From Cercophora sp. LCS_1 (taxonomy: Eukaryota; Ascomycota; Sordariomycetes; Sordariales; Lasiosphaeriaceae): 64,000 nt of DNA. The first letter of the stretch is position 1. The number at the start of each line of letters is the position of its first letter. The stretch is from assembly GCA_036250225.1 (NCBI GenBank), contig JAPZLL010000004.1, forward strand, positions 558,001 through 622,000, in the 5' to 3' direction. Shown here in pieces: positions 13,378-24,463 of this stretch. Position numbers and translations under genes: made by a program. The notes under the pieces are model-generated. The model saw only the letters and a program-made list of their open reading frames with translations, did not search any database and was not told where the DNA came from.

Positions 13378-13608
13378 CTGTCCTGGCGCCCGCCCCTCTC
13401 TACCTGGTCTTGGGCACGCATGTGATGGAGTGTGACGGGTGAAATGGCCCGGTTCGGCTTGCATATCCAAAACCGACACTAAACTAGTGTAGTCGCGACG
13501 GACGGGTTCGACGATGCAACTGACCACCATGGCGGCGCCCAGGCGGTGTCGCTGAGACATTTTGTTCCGCTCGCTACGGGGATTGCCAATCAGATTGGTG
13601 GTCTGGTG

Positions 13609-13645
13609 ACACACACACGCACACACACACACACTCTCTCTCTCT
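13609..13645. repeat. (AC)n followed by (CT)n microsatellite
   Basis: An interrupted AC tract (one G substitution) runs directly into a CT tract. Confidence 0.95.
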
Positions 13646-13996
13646 GGTCAGGGTCGAAGATCCTAGATAAGTTGGGTAGGTAGGCAACGAGTGCTTGCCC
13701 ATTTATATTGAGGACAGTCAGTCATGCAGTTGTTTATCTGCCTAGACAACATTACGCCATCATCGATCGTTGACAAAAACTCGGACTTGGGTTCAGCCCA
13801 TAAGCCGACTTTGCCGAGGTGTGTGAATCACAAACAGCACTAGCGAAGGCAAGCACGCCAGCAGCCCATTTGCTCGGACTGTCTCGGCACGCTCCAACCA
13901 AACAACACCCGTCTTCGGGTTCTTGGGTCCAGGGTTTTCCGCTCCTTTCGTCCATTCGCAAGCAGGCCATTTTTCTACACCGCAACATCCATAGCC

Positions 13997-14016
13997 AAAA
14001 AAAAAAAAAAAAAAAA
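13997..14016. repeat. 20-nt A homopolymer
   Basis: An uninterrupted A run within the gene-free region. Possible causes include a retroposed tail or a slippage tract; no upstream coding relic was recognised. Confidence 0.9.
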
Positions 14017-14456
14017 GGAAAGAGGGGGCGTGTATTGAGGAACTAAAACACACACTGGTCTAGGGCCAACCAACGCCCAGGCCCAAAACCTGCCATGTGT
14101 CTGCCGCCTAGGTCGGACCGGATGGTTTGGTTTGGCGGGGTTCATTCAGAGAAACGAAAAAGGGAAGGAGCAAACGCACGCAAGCACAAGCAGAGAACGC
14201 GATGCGAGCTGATGCAACCCTGCCCAACGGCCGAGCCGAAATGCTAGGTAGTTTTCTTTTTGCTCTGTACCGTCCAATACAAACGCGAATGCGCATGCAT
14301 GTATGCCTTGCAACCTCAGGCTCGCATTTCATGTTGTGTGTTCCTTCAATCCCGTCCCCGAGCGCGTAATTCCATGCCCCTGGCAAAGACCGCCCGATGG
14401 GCGGTAAGATCTGGTAGGAGTCACAGCTCCAGCAAAAAAAAAAAAAGTCCGATCAA

Positions 14457-14547
14457 GCGGTGCGGTGCGGCGCGGCGCGGGCGCGGCGCGGACGCCATGG
14501 CGGCTTTGTATCCATGCCCTCAATTTGAGTTTGATGCACCGCACCGC
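14457..14547. repeat. GC-rich tract with a 12-bp inverted repeat
   Basis: GCGGTGCGGTGC at 14457-14468 has its exact reverse complement at 14536-14547. The 67-nt spacer contains further GCGGC-type units. Only a weak or transient hairpin is implied. Confidence 0.7.
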
Positions 14548-14816
14548 ACTGCACTACACTTGCCGATATTTCTGTTTTTTGCAAGCAAGCAAAGCGTGAC
14601 TGTTATGTCCCGTGTTAATCGTTTGTCCCTTCCCACTTGGGATGCCAACCGATTTGGAAAGGGGGTTGATGTGGGAAGGGGCGAGGGAAAGTAACATCGT
14701 CTCCTCCCCCAAAAGACAGCGTGGATTTGGGCACGCGTCGCGCGCCGTTTGGGCCAGATTGCATATTAGTCAGTATCGCAGTTAAGGTATCAAGCAGGTC
14801 TGTAGCTGCGGCGCTG

Positions 14817-14817
<1 letters not shown>

Positions 14818-14847
<30 letters not shown>
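14818..14847. repeat. (GCT)10 trinucleotide repeat
   Basis: Ten perfect GCT units in non-coding DNA, directly followed by a stop in that frame. Confidence 0.95.
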
Positions 14848-15632
14848 AGAAATATTTTATTATGCAAGGTGGCCTAATAATATGTGCCCAACAGACTCAC
14901 ATCGTCTCGCCCGTTGGCGCGGCGGAACTATTGAAGCGGCCGACCGCTTGGTTCATTGGTGCAGTTACATGGCAGGTCGGTCCCCGGCAGATCCTCCCCA
15001 GTAGATCCCCCTGGGAGGTCTCCCTGGACGGTAAGCAATCTAACTTGTGGTACCCGCCTTGCAGATGGCATCATCGCGTCTGCGTGCACACCCCTTTGTT
15101 AATAACATGGGTGATATATTGGGTCATTTTTTTTTAGTACGGTTAATGGATGGGTGGATAGGTACTAGAACTCTCGGCATCGCATGTGGAAGGTGTGTCT
15201 TGAGGGTTCTTGGTGGTTGTGTGTCGGGATTGGTATTGGATTTCGGCTGACGAGATATACCATGGCTGTTGGGTGCGGATTTTGTTGAACGCTGACGTGG
15301 CTCAAACTGTGTTTGTCATCTTGTGACCTGGTCCAAGTTGATCTCGGACGGCAGTTAGCGCGCTGCCTGTAGATGACCTCGGACTTTGTACGATCCAACG
15401 GATAAATCCGTATCAGAGCTTGACGGATAAAGTCATCTATGGAAGTGTAATCAGGTTCCGAAGCTCGCATTACAACTCGGGTCGGTCTCGTGACTTTGTC
15501 GCCGGACTATCAAGACCATGAACAAAGCAGGGCCTTTGCCTTGTGACCTTTTCTTGTTTGCCACGCCCTCTAACATTATTACTCAATCAACATCACAACC
15601 CATCCAAATACGCCTACCTACAAGTACAAAAA

Positions 15633-17647
15633 TTACATTACGAACTCAGGCGTCTTAATCTCCTCCTCCTCAACCGGAAACAACGTCTTGACTTGCTCAT
15701 TCATGTGAACAATCGCCTTCCTCGCACCCTCCCACTTTCTCCTCCTCCCCTCACCGCCATCGAAGAACCTAAACCCATGCGCCGTCTCAACCCCATGATT
15801 CATCAAGCTATACATCTTGCGATCCTTCCACCAAAACTTCCACCCCTTCCATCCCCACCCCAGATTCTCCATGCCCGTCCCAGCAGCCTGATGCAACCAC
15901 CCCTGAAACTCCCACTGACGAACCATGCTCGCATCAAAACTCAACGGATCCTTCTTCCACGCCCAGTCCACAACCCACCTGTGCTGCCGATCAACCCACT
16001 TCTCCATTTCCTCCCTCTCGGGGATCTTCTCGACGCCTCGCCAGACCGCACTAACAGCCCAAGCCGTGACGTCCGCAAAACTAAAACCGTTATTCTTCCC
16101 AAAGGAGCTCCAGCACAACATGACACAGCTATCGGCATACGCGGGTGGAAACAAGTTCATCCAGAGCCTATACATCTCCTGTCCGTGATAACCAGCCACT
16201 CGCGGTTTGGTCTTCTCAACCCACGGTGCCGCAACGCTCCAGTCAGCTGAATACCCCGTACAAAGCACAACAGCATCCACATCATCCACCACCGTCCCGT
16301 CGTCAAGCTCAACAGCTGTCGGTCCAACGAACTGCTTGAGTCCCCTCAGGGAGGTCAAGCTCCCATTCTGCAGAAATGGCATCACATACTCGATGCTCCC
16401 CGGCAGATTGGTCGAGATGGACGGGAAAGTATCCAGGTTCCATGCCGGGTCCAGCTTGCCAAAGAGCGTCCGACTGAAGAGGGCAAGCGCGACATCAGCC
16501 AACCACCGGCTGAATCGGGGAAAGCGGCGCTGCAGGAAGTGCGTCAACTGTCTTCGCCGCCACGTCGCGACTAGATCGGTTGGGTAGCCGTTGCGGTACC
16601 GCTTGAAGAGGACGGTGCCCCGACGGTGCGAGACGTATACTTTGGATGCGACGGGCATCAGGGCTGGGATGATGTCTCCTGCTGAGGAGGAAAGGCCTAC
16701 AACAACGACCTTTTTGCCGGAAAAGGGTGCTGTACTTTTCTCGTGGGAAGCGGTGAAGGTGTTAGTGTTTGTGTTTATGTTTGTGTTACTCAGCGAGGTG
16801 CAGCTGTTGCCAAGGAGAGGAGAGGATGTGAACGGGTCCAAGGATGTACAATACTGACCTGCGAAAGGCTTGGGAGTGCAGGATGGGTCCCTGAAAGAGA
16901 TCTTGGCCTGGAAAGATGGGGATCTCAGGTTTGGTTTGGTAGCCGTGGCAAAAGGCGATGCGGTCGTACTCGACTGTTTGGACGGTTGAGCTGATCTTGA
17001 CATCGAGAAGCCAGTGCGTGTTGGCTTGGTTTCGCCGCGAGAGCTTCACTTCGGCATTGAAGACAATGTCCTTCAGCAGGTCGAAATGCTTGGCATAGTC
17101 TTCCATGTACTCTTGGAAATGGTGCGGATGCAGAAATGTCGGGTATTCTAGACCGCGGGTTTTCGTTAGCATGGCTGGGTTCATGCGTCCAGGGCGAGAC
17201 CCCTGCAGAAGAGCGGCGATGGAGCTGCAGGTGGGATGCATTGCCGGGCTGGGGGCTCAAGCGGCTTGCTGGTTGACTGGGTGCTTACTGTCTGGGATCG
17301 GAAAGTCTGAGAAGCCGCAGGTGAATTTGCTAATGTTTGCTTGCGTGACTTTGCCGCATCAGCACAGCGCATCCACGGGTTGATTCGTTTCATGGAAACG
17401 TGGAACGATGCATACTGGGCAGCGCCGTGGTGTAGCTAATATTTTCAGAGTAGGCCCATAGCCCACCAACCCCAGGCCGTCGTTCGTACAGGGTGACGGT
17501 GAAGCCGTCTTCGCGCAGCGCCTTGAGCATTGTCAGGCCAGACGGCCCTTTGAGGATGCGCCGTTAGTAATGCCCCGTATACAACATGTTGCCGTCCCGG
17601 ATGCTGCACTCACCCGCTCCGATGACAGCAACCCGCTGTTTCTCCAT
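15633..17647 (-). CDS. FMO-like FAD/NADPH-dependent monooxygenase, 535 aa
   Basis: Five exons: 17647-17614, 17547-17416, 17339-17289, 17147-16859 and 16734-15633; the lengths sum to 536 codons. Introns of 66, 76, 141 and 124 nt have GT-AG ends, mostly with CTRAC-like branch sites. Residues 6-15 are the FAD Rossmann motif VAVIGAGPSG. Exons 3-4 give the family pattern NISKFTCGFSDFPIPD and then YPTFLHPHHFQEYMEDYAKH. HSQAFR precedes the second nucleotide motif VVVVGLSSSAGD (residues 178-189, NADPH), and LCTGYSADW is the family's later motif. It should be a cytosolic or ER flavoprotein oxygenating a soft nucleophile or small metabolite; the substrate is unknown. It is not in an obvious biosynthetic cluster. 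Exon 3 is only 51 nt. Confidence 0.88.
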
Positions 17648-19258
17648 TGCTCGACTGCTGAAATGTCAAGGGACGTAGATGCGCCAAGACATTCGCGATC
17701 GACAGACCGCCAATAGCTAGGGACAAAACAAGGGCTAACTGGTCAAGACAGGTCAAGGAGTTCAATTGCTCCCGTCGTCCCAGCGTCGCGGTCGATCGAT
17801 GGCTACCATTTATCTGACGGGCATCTTACGTCAGACTTGTGGTATTGCGCGGCCGCATTGGCTCGGCAAGACTGCCCATTGCTACATGGCGTCGCATCTC
17901 GGAGTTGCTGTAGGCCTCTGTTTGGCTGTCTCGTACTGAAGCCGTTTTGGAAGCAGCGCGCCTCACCTCTGTTTCTGTTTGCATCTGAAACGGGAAGAGT
18001 ATTGATCGGCAGGTGCATTTGGACGTAGCAGCCGGGGGCACTTGCCAGTGCAGCCGTTGCCGGTTGCACAACCTCGCACCCCTAGTCTTCTGCTTGCTCC
18101 TGCCTCTGCGGATGGAACTGGCACTATCTCCGGCCCAGTGTCGGGGGCCGCAGGCAGGTCAATTGGCCTCTGGCGTTAGTGCGACCCTCCATCTCAGAAT
18201 CTTGGACCATTCTCAATGGTGGGCCGGAGTTCAGGCCAAGTTGGGATGCGGCAGGAGCGCTATCTGAATCCTTGATCCTTCGCCGCTCGCTCTAGACGCA
18301 TCGCAATCTGTGAGGTGACTTTTGGATCCGCCAGTCGTCTGCCAGGTGGCTTGATGAAGCTGCAGCCGGTCGACAAGAGTCACGGCCGGTCAAGAAAATC
18401 ACCGCTGTTTGCGTTTGAGAGGTACTGTAGGCACCCGTTCCCTAACCGTACAAGGCTTTTGGGTGACTTGAGAGGCGCATGGAGCATCATTCACTTGAAT
18501 GAAATCGAGGAGTTTGTATGTGATTGTATGTGAAGGATGAGAATATGAAGGCACCAGCACTGCGTATCAATCAGAGGCTGTAAGATGGTCTGGTCTGGGA
18601 CCTCGAGACCAAATCCCAAAACAAGAATCAGCCTGTGGTCACCGTATTGATTACTTCTCAATCTTGTCATCGAATTTTTCCCTCCCTAGGCCAAGACCGC
18701 GGTGTCCATCATGTAGCTGGCGGGAAACCATGAACGATGGCGATTGAGGTGTCAATTTTTTGAGTGCAAAGCCATGTCATACAACAGACAGGAGACTCAA
18801 AAGTTCTCTTGTGGCACCGCACAAAAGTATCTCTGCGACATTGTAAGAATGACATGCAAGAATCCGCATGCACTGTCCTCAGCGCCAAACTTGGACGTCG
18901 TCGACATAACACGGGCTGAGTGATGTCTTGGAGCAGTGTTTGCCCAAGCCTCAAATTCCCATCACACGAGTCAACCCAAGATGGTGATGTCAGTCCGCCG
19001 TTTGACAGCGTAGAATACTGCACTATCACGCCGATACTCACCAGTTTACTAGACTCGTTAGTGACCTATCATCCATTCACCACCAGGCAGGAACCCCATC
19101 AACCGCATTTCTCCCACAACCGACCCTCTTGGCGCCAACGGCTGCCTGGCGACGAATCCACCGCCCAAAACAGATAAAAAAACATTCAGTGCTTACCTGA
19201 AACCCCTTTCGTAACACCCTGACAGACAAATCCCCCTTTCAATCGATTCACTCGCACC
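17648..19258. other. intergenic between divergent FMO and 2EXR genes
   Basis: 1.6 kb upstream of both the FMO gene (-) and the 2EXR gene (+). The stretch just before 19259 is C-rich and T/C-alternating, like a fungal 5' leader. No gene or defined site recognised. Confidence 0.5.
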
Positions 19259-20380
19259 ATGTCGCCCGACACCTCCACCTCCACATCCGCAACCCCGCTC
19301 CACACCATCCTCGCCATCCCTCCCTCCCCTCAACCCGAGTCCCTCCTGTTCACCATCATCCCGCCCGAAATCCGCAACGAAATCTTCACCCTCGCCCTAG
19401 CAGACTACCCCGACCTCTCCGTCCCCTATGACACAGACACATGCTACACCCGCCCGTCCTACTTTTGCCCCCGAAAATCCGACACGGCCCTCCTCCAAAC
19501 CTGCCGCGCCGCCTACAGCGAGACATGGTTCCTCCCCTTCCTCCTCAAGGAGCAAACCCACTGGATCACCTGGGCGAGCCGCGCCCCGCCGGACTACAAC
19601 GAGTACGAAGTGCAAGACAATCTGTCATCCACCTTGCAACAGATCAAACATGCCCTAGGCGACCAAGCAGGAGTCGAGATCCAAAGCATCCGCTTCTTTG
19701 CGCAAATGTGCGAACTCGAGGGTGGCGGCCTCAAGATGTGGTTTGAGAACTTTCCGGATTTGTGTCCGAGGCGCGTGACGCTGACAATCCGGTACCACGA
19801 CTGGTGGAACTGGGAGGATAACGCCCCGTTGTATTTCCGGTCGAATTGGATCGAGGGTGTGTCTTCGGTTTTGCCGCCTAGCGTGCGGGAGTTTAGGATC
19901 GAGCTGGAGACGTGTATGCGCAGACGAAAGGAGATTGACGAGATTGCGGGGGAGATGTGTGCAAAGTGGTGTTTCAAGAGGATGGACGGCGTGGGTTTGT
20001 TTCCTGATGCGACGGGGAAGAGTATTGCGGTTGACACGTGGACGGGGACGAGCACGTGGGAGGGACAGACGTGGACGAGGGATGAGACTGTGCCTGGCTC
20101 GGGAAAGATTGAGTACCATGTTGCGAGTGTGGTGTTTCAACCTCGGGGCGTGGTGGAGAGGAGCGGTGGCGAGGTTGGTGCTTTTGCGGAGGGGGTTATG
20201 GGGATGGAGCATTTTCCTCTTTTTGACATGGAGTTGAAGTCGAAGAGGTATGTGGAGGGGGAGGACAATGATGGGGCTAGTGAGTTTGACGATTTCATAG
20301 AAGAAGAAGAAGAAGAAGAAGAAGAAGAAGAAGAAGAAGAGGAGGAGGAGGAGGAGGAGGAGGAGGACAGTCAGCAATAG
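19259..20380 (+). CDS. 2EXR/F-box-like domain protein with poly-Glu C-terminus, 373 aa
   Basis: A single-exon frame starting at the first ATG after a C-rich leader. Residues about 30-50 contain FTIIPPEIRNEIFTLAL, the signature of the fungal 2EXR/F-box-like family. It is followed by TALLQTCRAAYSETWFLPF, the second typical helix. The remainder is the usual variable fungal extension with many Trp residues (RYHDWWNWEDNAPLYF). These proteins are very abundant in Pezizomycotina and mostly uncharacterised; a role as ubiquitin-ligase adaptor is inferred only. Unusually, the protein ends with 22 consecutive Glu residues encoded by a GAA/GAG microsatellite, just before the last four residues DSQQ. Confidence 0.8.
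   Translation: MSPDTSTSTSATPLHTILAIPPSPQPESLLFTIIPPEIRNEIFTLALADYPDLSVPYDTDTCYTRPSYFCPRKSDTALLQTCRAAYSETWFLPFLLKEQTHWITWASRAPPDYNEYEVQDNLSSTLQQIKHALGDQAGVEIQSIRFFAQMCELEGGGLKMWFENFPDLCPRRVTLTIRYHDWWNWEDNAPLYFRSNWIEGVSSVLPPSVREFRIELETCMRRRKEIDEIAGEMCAKWCFKRMDGVGLFPDATGKSIAVDTWTGTSTWEGQTWTRDETVPGSGKIEYHVASVVFQPRGVVERSGGEVGAFAEGVMGMEHFPLFDMELKSKRYVEGEDNDGASEFDDFIEEEEEEEEEEEEEEEEEEEEEEDSQQ
20300..20365 (+). repeat. (GAA)n(GAG)n repeat coding for 22 Glu
   Basis: A perfect trinucleotide array that shifts from GAA to GAG units, in frame at the 3' end of the 2EXR gene. Likely length-polymorphic. Confidence 0.95.
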
Positions 20381-20737
20381 GAGAGCACTCAGGGGCAGGA
20401 TGATGACGATGGTGATGATGATTATGTCCCTTGATGACAATTTCTGATTGGATAGTTTTGTTTTGGATACAGTACACAGTGGACTTGGATGAGCACGGGA
20501 AGTTGAACGCGGATGGACACAAAGAATTGAGGAATGGGCCGTTTGCTTCCAGTTTTCGGGTTCGGTCTCCTTTGTTTGTACGGGGAGAACGGTGACGACG
20601 GAGTCGAACCATTTCCGGCGATATGGTAGCCTCGCTGCCCTTTGTTGATACTGACACAAGATATTTGATCTTGCTGTCCCCGTTCCTGCCTCGTGGTGTC
20701 ATCGATATCGTAATTATCCCCACTGCCAATCGCCAAA
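20381..20737. other. short intergenic between two plus-strand genes
   Basis: 357 bp containing the 3' UTR of the 2EXR gene and the promoter of the acidic-protein gene. GGTTCGACTCC on the minus strand (about 20600) resembles a tRNA B box, but no cloverleaf can be drawn around it. Confidence 0.5.
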
Positions 20738-23700
20738 ATGGACCGTCTCGACAGACTAAAGCAGACCCCACCGCCCTTCGCAACCACCCGCTTCCCATCC
20801 CTCGACATCCCAGCCGACAGCGGCCGACCCCCTGCCACAGGCAAAGACGCGTGCCAACTGGTGCCACCCTGCAACCTCGGCCGCCACAGCCACAACCCGC
20901 TCCAGACGGGCTCAAGCACGCTGGGCGAGTACCACCTCACTGAAGAAGGCCTCAAGCACGACCTGAGCGCGCTTAAAAAAGGCGACATCTACCAGCGCTC
21001 CGACTTTCTCTTCCGCGCCCGTGCGTGGTACAAGGCCGAAATCGACCGGCAAACCCATCTCGAACGCGTCAAGGCCGAGGAGCAAGCCGAAACTCATCGG
21101 TCCATCCTCCTCAAGCCGCGTCCCGTCAACCCCCCTCCAATTGCTGGTGGTAATTCCTTCGCTCCTGCAGGTGATGCCAGCGCGTCGTCAAGCCGTCGAC
21201 CCCGTTCCCATCGACGGCGTCCCTCGACGCAAACTGCCCCGACACGAATCCAGCCGCCCCGTGCTGCGAAACGCAAGACGAGTAGCAGCCAGTCGCCTGC
21301 GCCGAGACGGGCGAAAAAGGTCAAGACTTCGGAGGCTTCGACGCCAACGGCCCAAACCCCGTCCATTGAGCCACCCCCTGACCCAGTGGTCGCTCCCAAG
21401 GAAACACCTGAAACAAAAGGGGATTATGTGCTCGACTACTATGATTTCGCAAGGCACAAGCCATTCGTCGCTACTCGCGAGGGGAATAGCAGTCCCTTTG
21501 AGTATGTGCATCCACAGGGAGAGGCAGCGTATTTCATCACCCGGTTGACCCGGGTCGTTGATGCCCGGGCGGATGAACTGATGGAGTGCAGGAAGAGGAG
21601 GGGAAGCACCGGGGCGAGTCCTTCGGAACAGAGCAGATGGACGTGTGCGTTGGGAAGAAAGTATAAAGTTGAAGAAGACTTTGTTTCGGCTGTTAAGGGG
21701 TCGCCGGTTGAGGGGAGGGCTAGGATGGCCATGGTTGTTGCCGGGGATGATGATGAAGGGAGTTTGGGTGAGAAGGCGGTTGTTGTGCCTGATGACAATT
21801 CTGAAGAGGAGAGGGAGTTTGAGTTGGACGTGGAGGTTGATTTGGTGAGGCAGCGGGAGGAGGAGGAGGAGGAGGAGTTGGAACCGGAGTTTGAGAGGGA
21901 GTTTGAGAGGGACTGGGCTGTTGATCAGAAGGGGAACGAAATGATGGATGATGAGGTGTCGGAACCGGGGTTTCAGGAGGAGTTGTTTAGCGATGAGATG
22001 GAGGAGGATGAGGAGGATCAGACGGCCAAGGTCGAAGAAGTTCAGGGGGAAGAGACACAGCCGGTTGCTAGGACGGCTGATGTTACTGAGCAATTGGGTG
22101 AGAATGGCGAGGAAGAGATGATGAAGGAGACAACCGAGGTCACGAACCCGTTCGGTCCTACCCAGCCGCCTCGATCTGATGGCCCACAAGAAAAGGCATC
22201 TGAGATGGCAGCCGCAACCTCACCCCGAGAACCCAGAGACCCATTAGTAGACCAGCCTGTTGAGGACTTGGCACTAAAACGACCAGAGGAGCCAACAAAA
22301 GAGACAACACAGGCCCAAGGCACAAGAGAGGAGACGCCTAGAGCAGAGCTGCAAGCCAGCCAGCCGCTGCAAGCCGAGTCCGAGGCTGCTAATCAGAACC
22401 TATCCGCCAAGGACCGGCACAAAATCATCGAAAAGGAGCTCTTCGGCTACGAAGAAGGTGACTCAGACGCTGAGGGGTTCTGGGACGAAGCAGGCCAAGC
22501 AGAGGGCATAATATCCGAAGTTCCGTCGCCATCACCCCCAACGTCGCTTGGAGGTCGAGACTCAGCTGCGGGAGGTGTATCTCCCGAAAAAGAAAGCGAG
22601 GCTGCGACTCCTGGGGCTGCTGATGAGGCTGGTGGCGATGTTGACGTCGTCGATTACAACGAGGACGATGGAAAGGATACTGCTGGTGATGGGGGTCAGC
22701 GGGCGTCTGCCATCATTGAGACGATTGAGATTGACGAAGTCGAAGAGGTGGTTGAAGTTTTGGATGCCACGGTGCAGGTTCGGGAGGAGGTCGTCGACCC
22801 AAGCGCAGAAGAGAAGGCCGAAGAAGAGTTGAAGTCTGAAGGCATTTTGGATGTCAAGATGGGAGACGGCGACAAGGACGTCAAACCCAAAGATGACCGT
22901 CGGGAAGGCAATGAGCATGTCATGTCCGGTTCGCTTGTCCCGAATGAAGGTGGCATCCCGTTTCCGGTCTTAAAGGAGGAGCCTGTCCTTGTCGAGGGGA
23001 CCAGAGAAGCAGACGAGCGTGACGACAAAGCAGAGGTCAAAGCCGACTTAACCGAGGCCGCCACGCAGGCCGCCGTCGATGATGTGGAGCGGTTTTCAGA
23101 CATTTACGCTAGCGATAACGATGCGCCAAAGGAGGAGTCAACTGCAGTCAAAGAGTATGAGGTACCGGATAGCGAGTCCCAGAACCACACGCGGGGCCGC
23201 AGATTCAGCGTATATGTACCAGAAGTTGAGATGAGAGACAATGGTCAAGGCGCTGAGGACCTCAAGGAAGAAGACAAGATCATCAAGGACGAGCCGGCTA
23301 CGCACGCTGAGACGGCAAGAAACGAGGAGATTCATATGGCCGAGTACGATGACGATGCTGCGAGTGTCGAGAAACACGTCCCGAGAGATATTATCGATGT
23401 GGGACACATTGGGCAAGAGGCCCATGCCGGATACGAGTCTGACGTAGAGCTTGAGCCTAACGATCAACCCGAGGTGATCGAGCAGGACTCGGGTGTCGAC
23501 GTTGAAAAGGGACCTCTCTCAGGAGAGCATCAGCCCGCCGATGATATCGAGATGGCTGGTGCAACCGACAAGGCGGATGAAGCTGGAAATGCCCAAGACC
23601 AAGAGGAGATAGCAACTGAAGTCAACATCGAAACCAAACGATTGGAGCTTGCAGATAAGAACAGCCTGCCCAAAGACTACCAAAAACGCGAAGCAACGGT

Positions 23701-23887
23701 GCCTGAAGCAACCATGGATGTTAGCCCAACCTTGGGCAAGTGGGTTCCAGAGACAAAGACCAGCAAAGATTCCATCCTAGAAGACCTCATCGCAACACAT
23801 CTGGAACTGTCAGGTCTCAAGTTTGCAGTCGACGTGTGTGGTATCATCTCAGGTGATGAGAAGGAGGCGTTGATTGTCATGATTTAG
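20738..23887 (+). CDS. 1049-aa acidic, disordered, probably nuclear protein, unknown function
   Basis: A single long exon from the ATG at 20738. Residues 1-110 look foldable (EYHLTEEGLKHDLSALKKGD, DFLFRARAWYKAEIDRQTHL). Residues about 145-200 are strongly basic with nuclear-localisation-type clusters (RRPRSHRRRP, PRRAKKVK). About 230-290 is a second structured-looking block (YVLDYYDFARHKPF, YVHPQGEAAYFITRLTRVVD). From about 330 onward the chain is very acidic and low-complexity, rich in Glu, Asp, Ala and Thr. It ends in a short C-terminal segment (SILEDLIATHLELSGLKFAV). I recognise no family. Architecture alone suggests a chromatin- or nucleolus-associated protein. A 333-codon antisense frame inside it is a composition artefact. 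Confidence 0.7.
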   Translation: MDRLDRLKQTPPPFATTRFPSLDIPADSGRPPATGKDACQLVPPCNLGRHSHNPLQTGSSTLGEYHLTEEGLKHDLSALKKGDIYQRSDFLFRARAWYKAEIDRQTHLERVKAEEQAETHRSILLKPRPVNPPPIAGGNSFAPAGDASASSSRRPRSHRRRPSTQTAPTRIQPPRAAKRKTSSSQSPAPRRAKKVKTSEASTPTAQTPSIEPPPDPVVAPKETPETKGDYVLDYYDFARHKPFVATREGNSSPFEYVHPQGEAAYFITRLTRVVDARADELMECRKRRGSTGASPSEQSRWTCALGRKYKVEEDFVSAVKGSPVEGRARMAMVVAGDDDEGSLGEKAVVVPDDNSEEEREFELDVEVDLVRQREEEEEEELEPEFEREFERDWAVDQKGNEMMDDEVSEPGFQEELFSDEMEEDEEDQTAKVEEVQGEETQPVARTADVTEQLGENGEEEMMKETTEVTNPFGPTQPPRSDGPQEKASEMAAATSPREPRDPLVDQPVEDLALKRPEEPTKETTQAQGTREETPRAELQASQPLQAESEAANQNLSAKDRHKIIEKELFGYEEGDSDAEGFWDEAGQAEGIISEVPSPSPPTSLGGRDSAAGGVSPEKESEAATPGAADEAGGDVDVVDYNEDDGKDTAGDGGQRASAIIETIEIDEVEEVVEVLDATVQVREEVVDPSAEEKAEEELKSEGILDVKMGDGDKDVKPKDDRREGNEHVMSGSLVPNEGGIPFPVLKEEPVLVEGTREADERDDKAEVKADLTEAATQAAVDDVERFSDIYASDNDAPKEESTAVKEYEVPDSESQNHTRGRRFSVYVPEVEMRDNGQGAEDLKEEDKIIKDEPATHAETARNEEIHMAEYDDDAASVEKHVPRDIIDVGHIGQEAHAGYESDVELEPNDQPEVIEQDSGVDVEKGPLSGEHQPADDIEMAGATDKADEAGNAQDQEEIATEVNIETKRLELADKNSLPKDYQKREATVPEATMDVSPTLGKWVPETKTSKDSILEDLIATHLELSGLKFAVDVCGIISGDEKEALIVMI

Positions 23888-24463
23888 GGTGCCTCGCCAT
23901 CACGATGGGCATAGTAGGAGTTCATATTAGTATTTCAGGAAACGAATAACCAAAGCTTGAAATGGTGCCAGCCGCCTTTGCAAGGCAGACACACCCACCC
24001 GTTAGGTTTTAGCGTATGCAGACGTTGCTCGATACGTCGCTTGACAGGGAAGCGGCCGCAGACTGGGGGCGCAATATTGACGCCACCGGAGCATGCCGTT
24101 GATAACGATCCAACCGGCCCCCAGCAAAGACATGTCGAGTACCAGCCTGCAGGACAAACCCCCGTCACCGGCTGTCGAACAAAGTTCCCCGTCAAGCCAA
24201 GCAGATGGGAGGTGCCGCAACCCCAGTGCTCGCAAGGAGAGTGCGTATGCGTCTCTTCGGGGTTGGTGATGTGGCAGCTCGCGCACACTTTGCTTGCACT
24301 GTGTACCATGACCTGGCTGCGACCCTCGTCTCCCTCCGGTTTCGCTTTCGCTTGTTCAAATTTCTCCCCAACTGTCGGCGCATTCTTCTTGGTTTTGAAC
24401 TACCCGGTGTGACATCGCTGAGCTGTGTGACGACCTGCTGACTCGCTGGGCGATCGATTAGCC
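23888..24463. other. intergenic upstream of the methyltransferase
   Basis: 576 bp between two plus-strand genes. Short frames only; no motif recognised. Confidence 0.5.

Larger units (their letters stand above)
6995..15632. other. 8.6-kb region with no supportable gene
   Basis: Lies between the start of the 1203-aa gene (-) and the stop of the FMO gene (-). All frames are short, overlap in several phases and show no recognisable domain, and I found no exon chain with good splice sites. Base composition is not strongly AT-biased, so it does not look like heavily RIP-mutated repeat DNA. It carries GT, AC/CT, A, GCT and GC-rich simple repeats from 13.3 to 14.9 kb. It may hold a large promoter, non-coding transcripts or gene relics. 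Nothing specific could be identified. Confidence 0.5.

Noticed and set aside
20585..20640. Perfect tRNA B-box-like GGTTCGACTCC on the minus strand
   Set aside because: The T stem pairs poorly and no acceptor or A-box partner exists at tRNA distance.
21188..22189. 333-codon antisense frame in the acidic-protein gene
   Set aside because: Leu/Arg-rich shadow of Glu/Asp-rich coding sequence.
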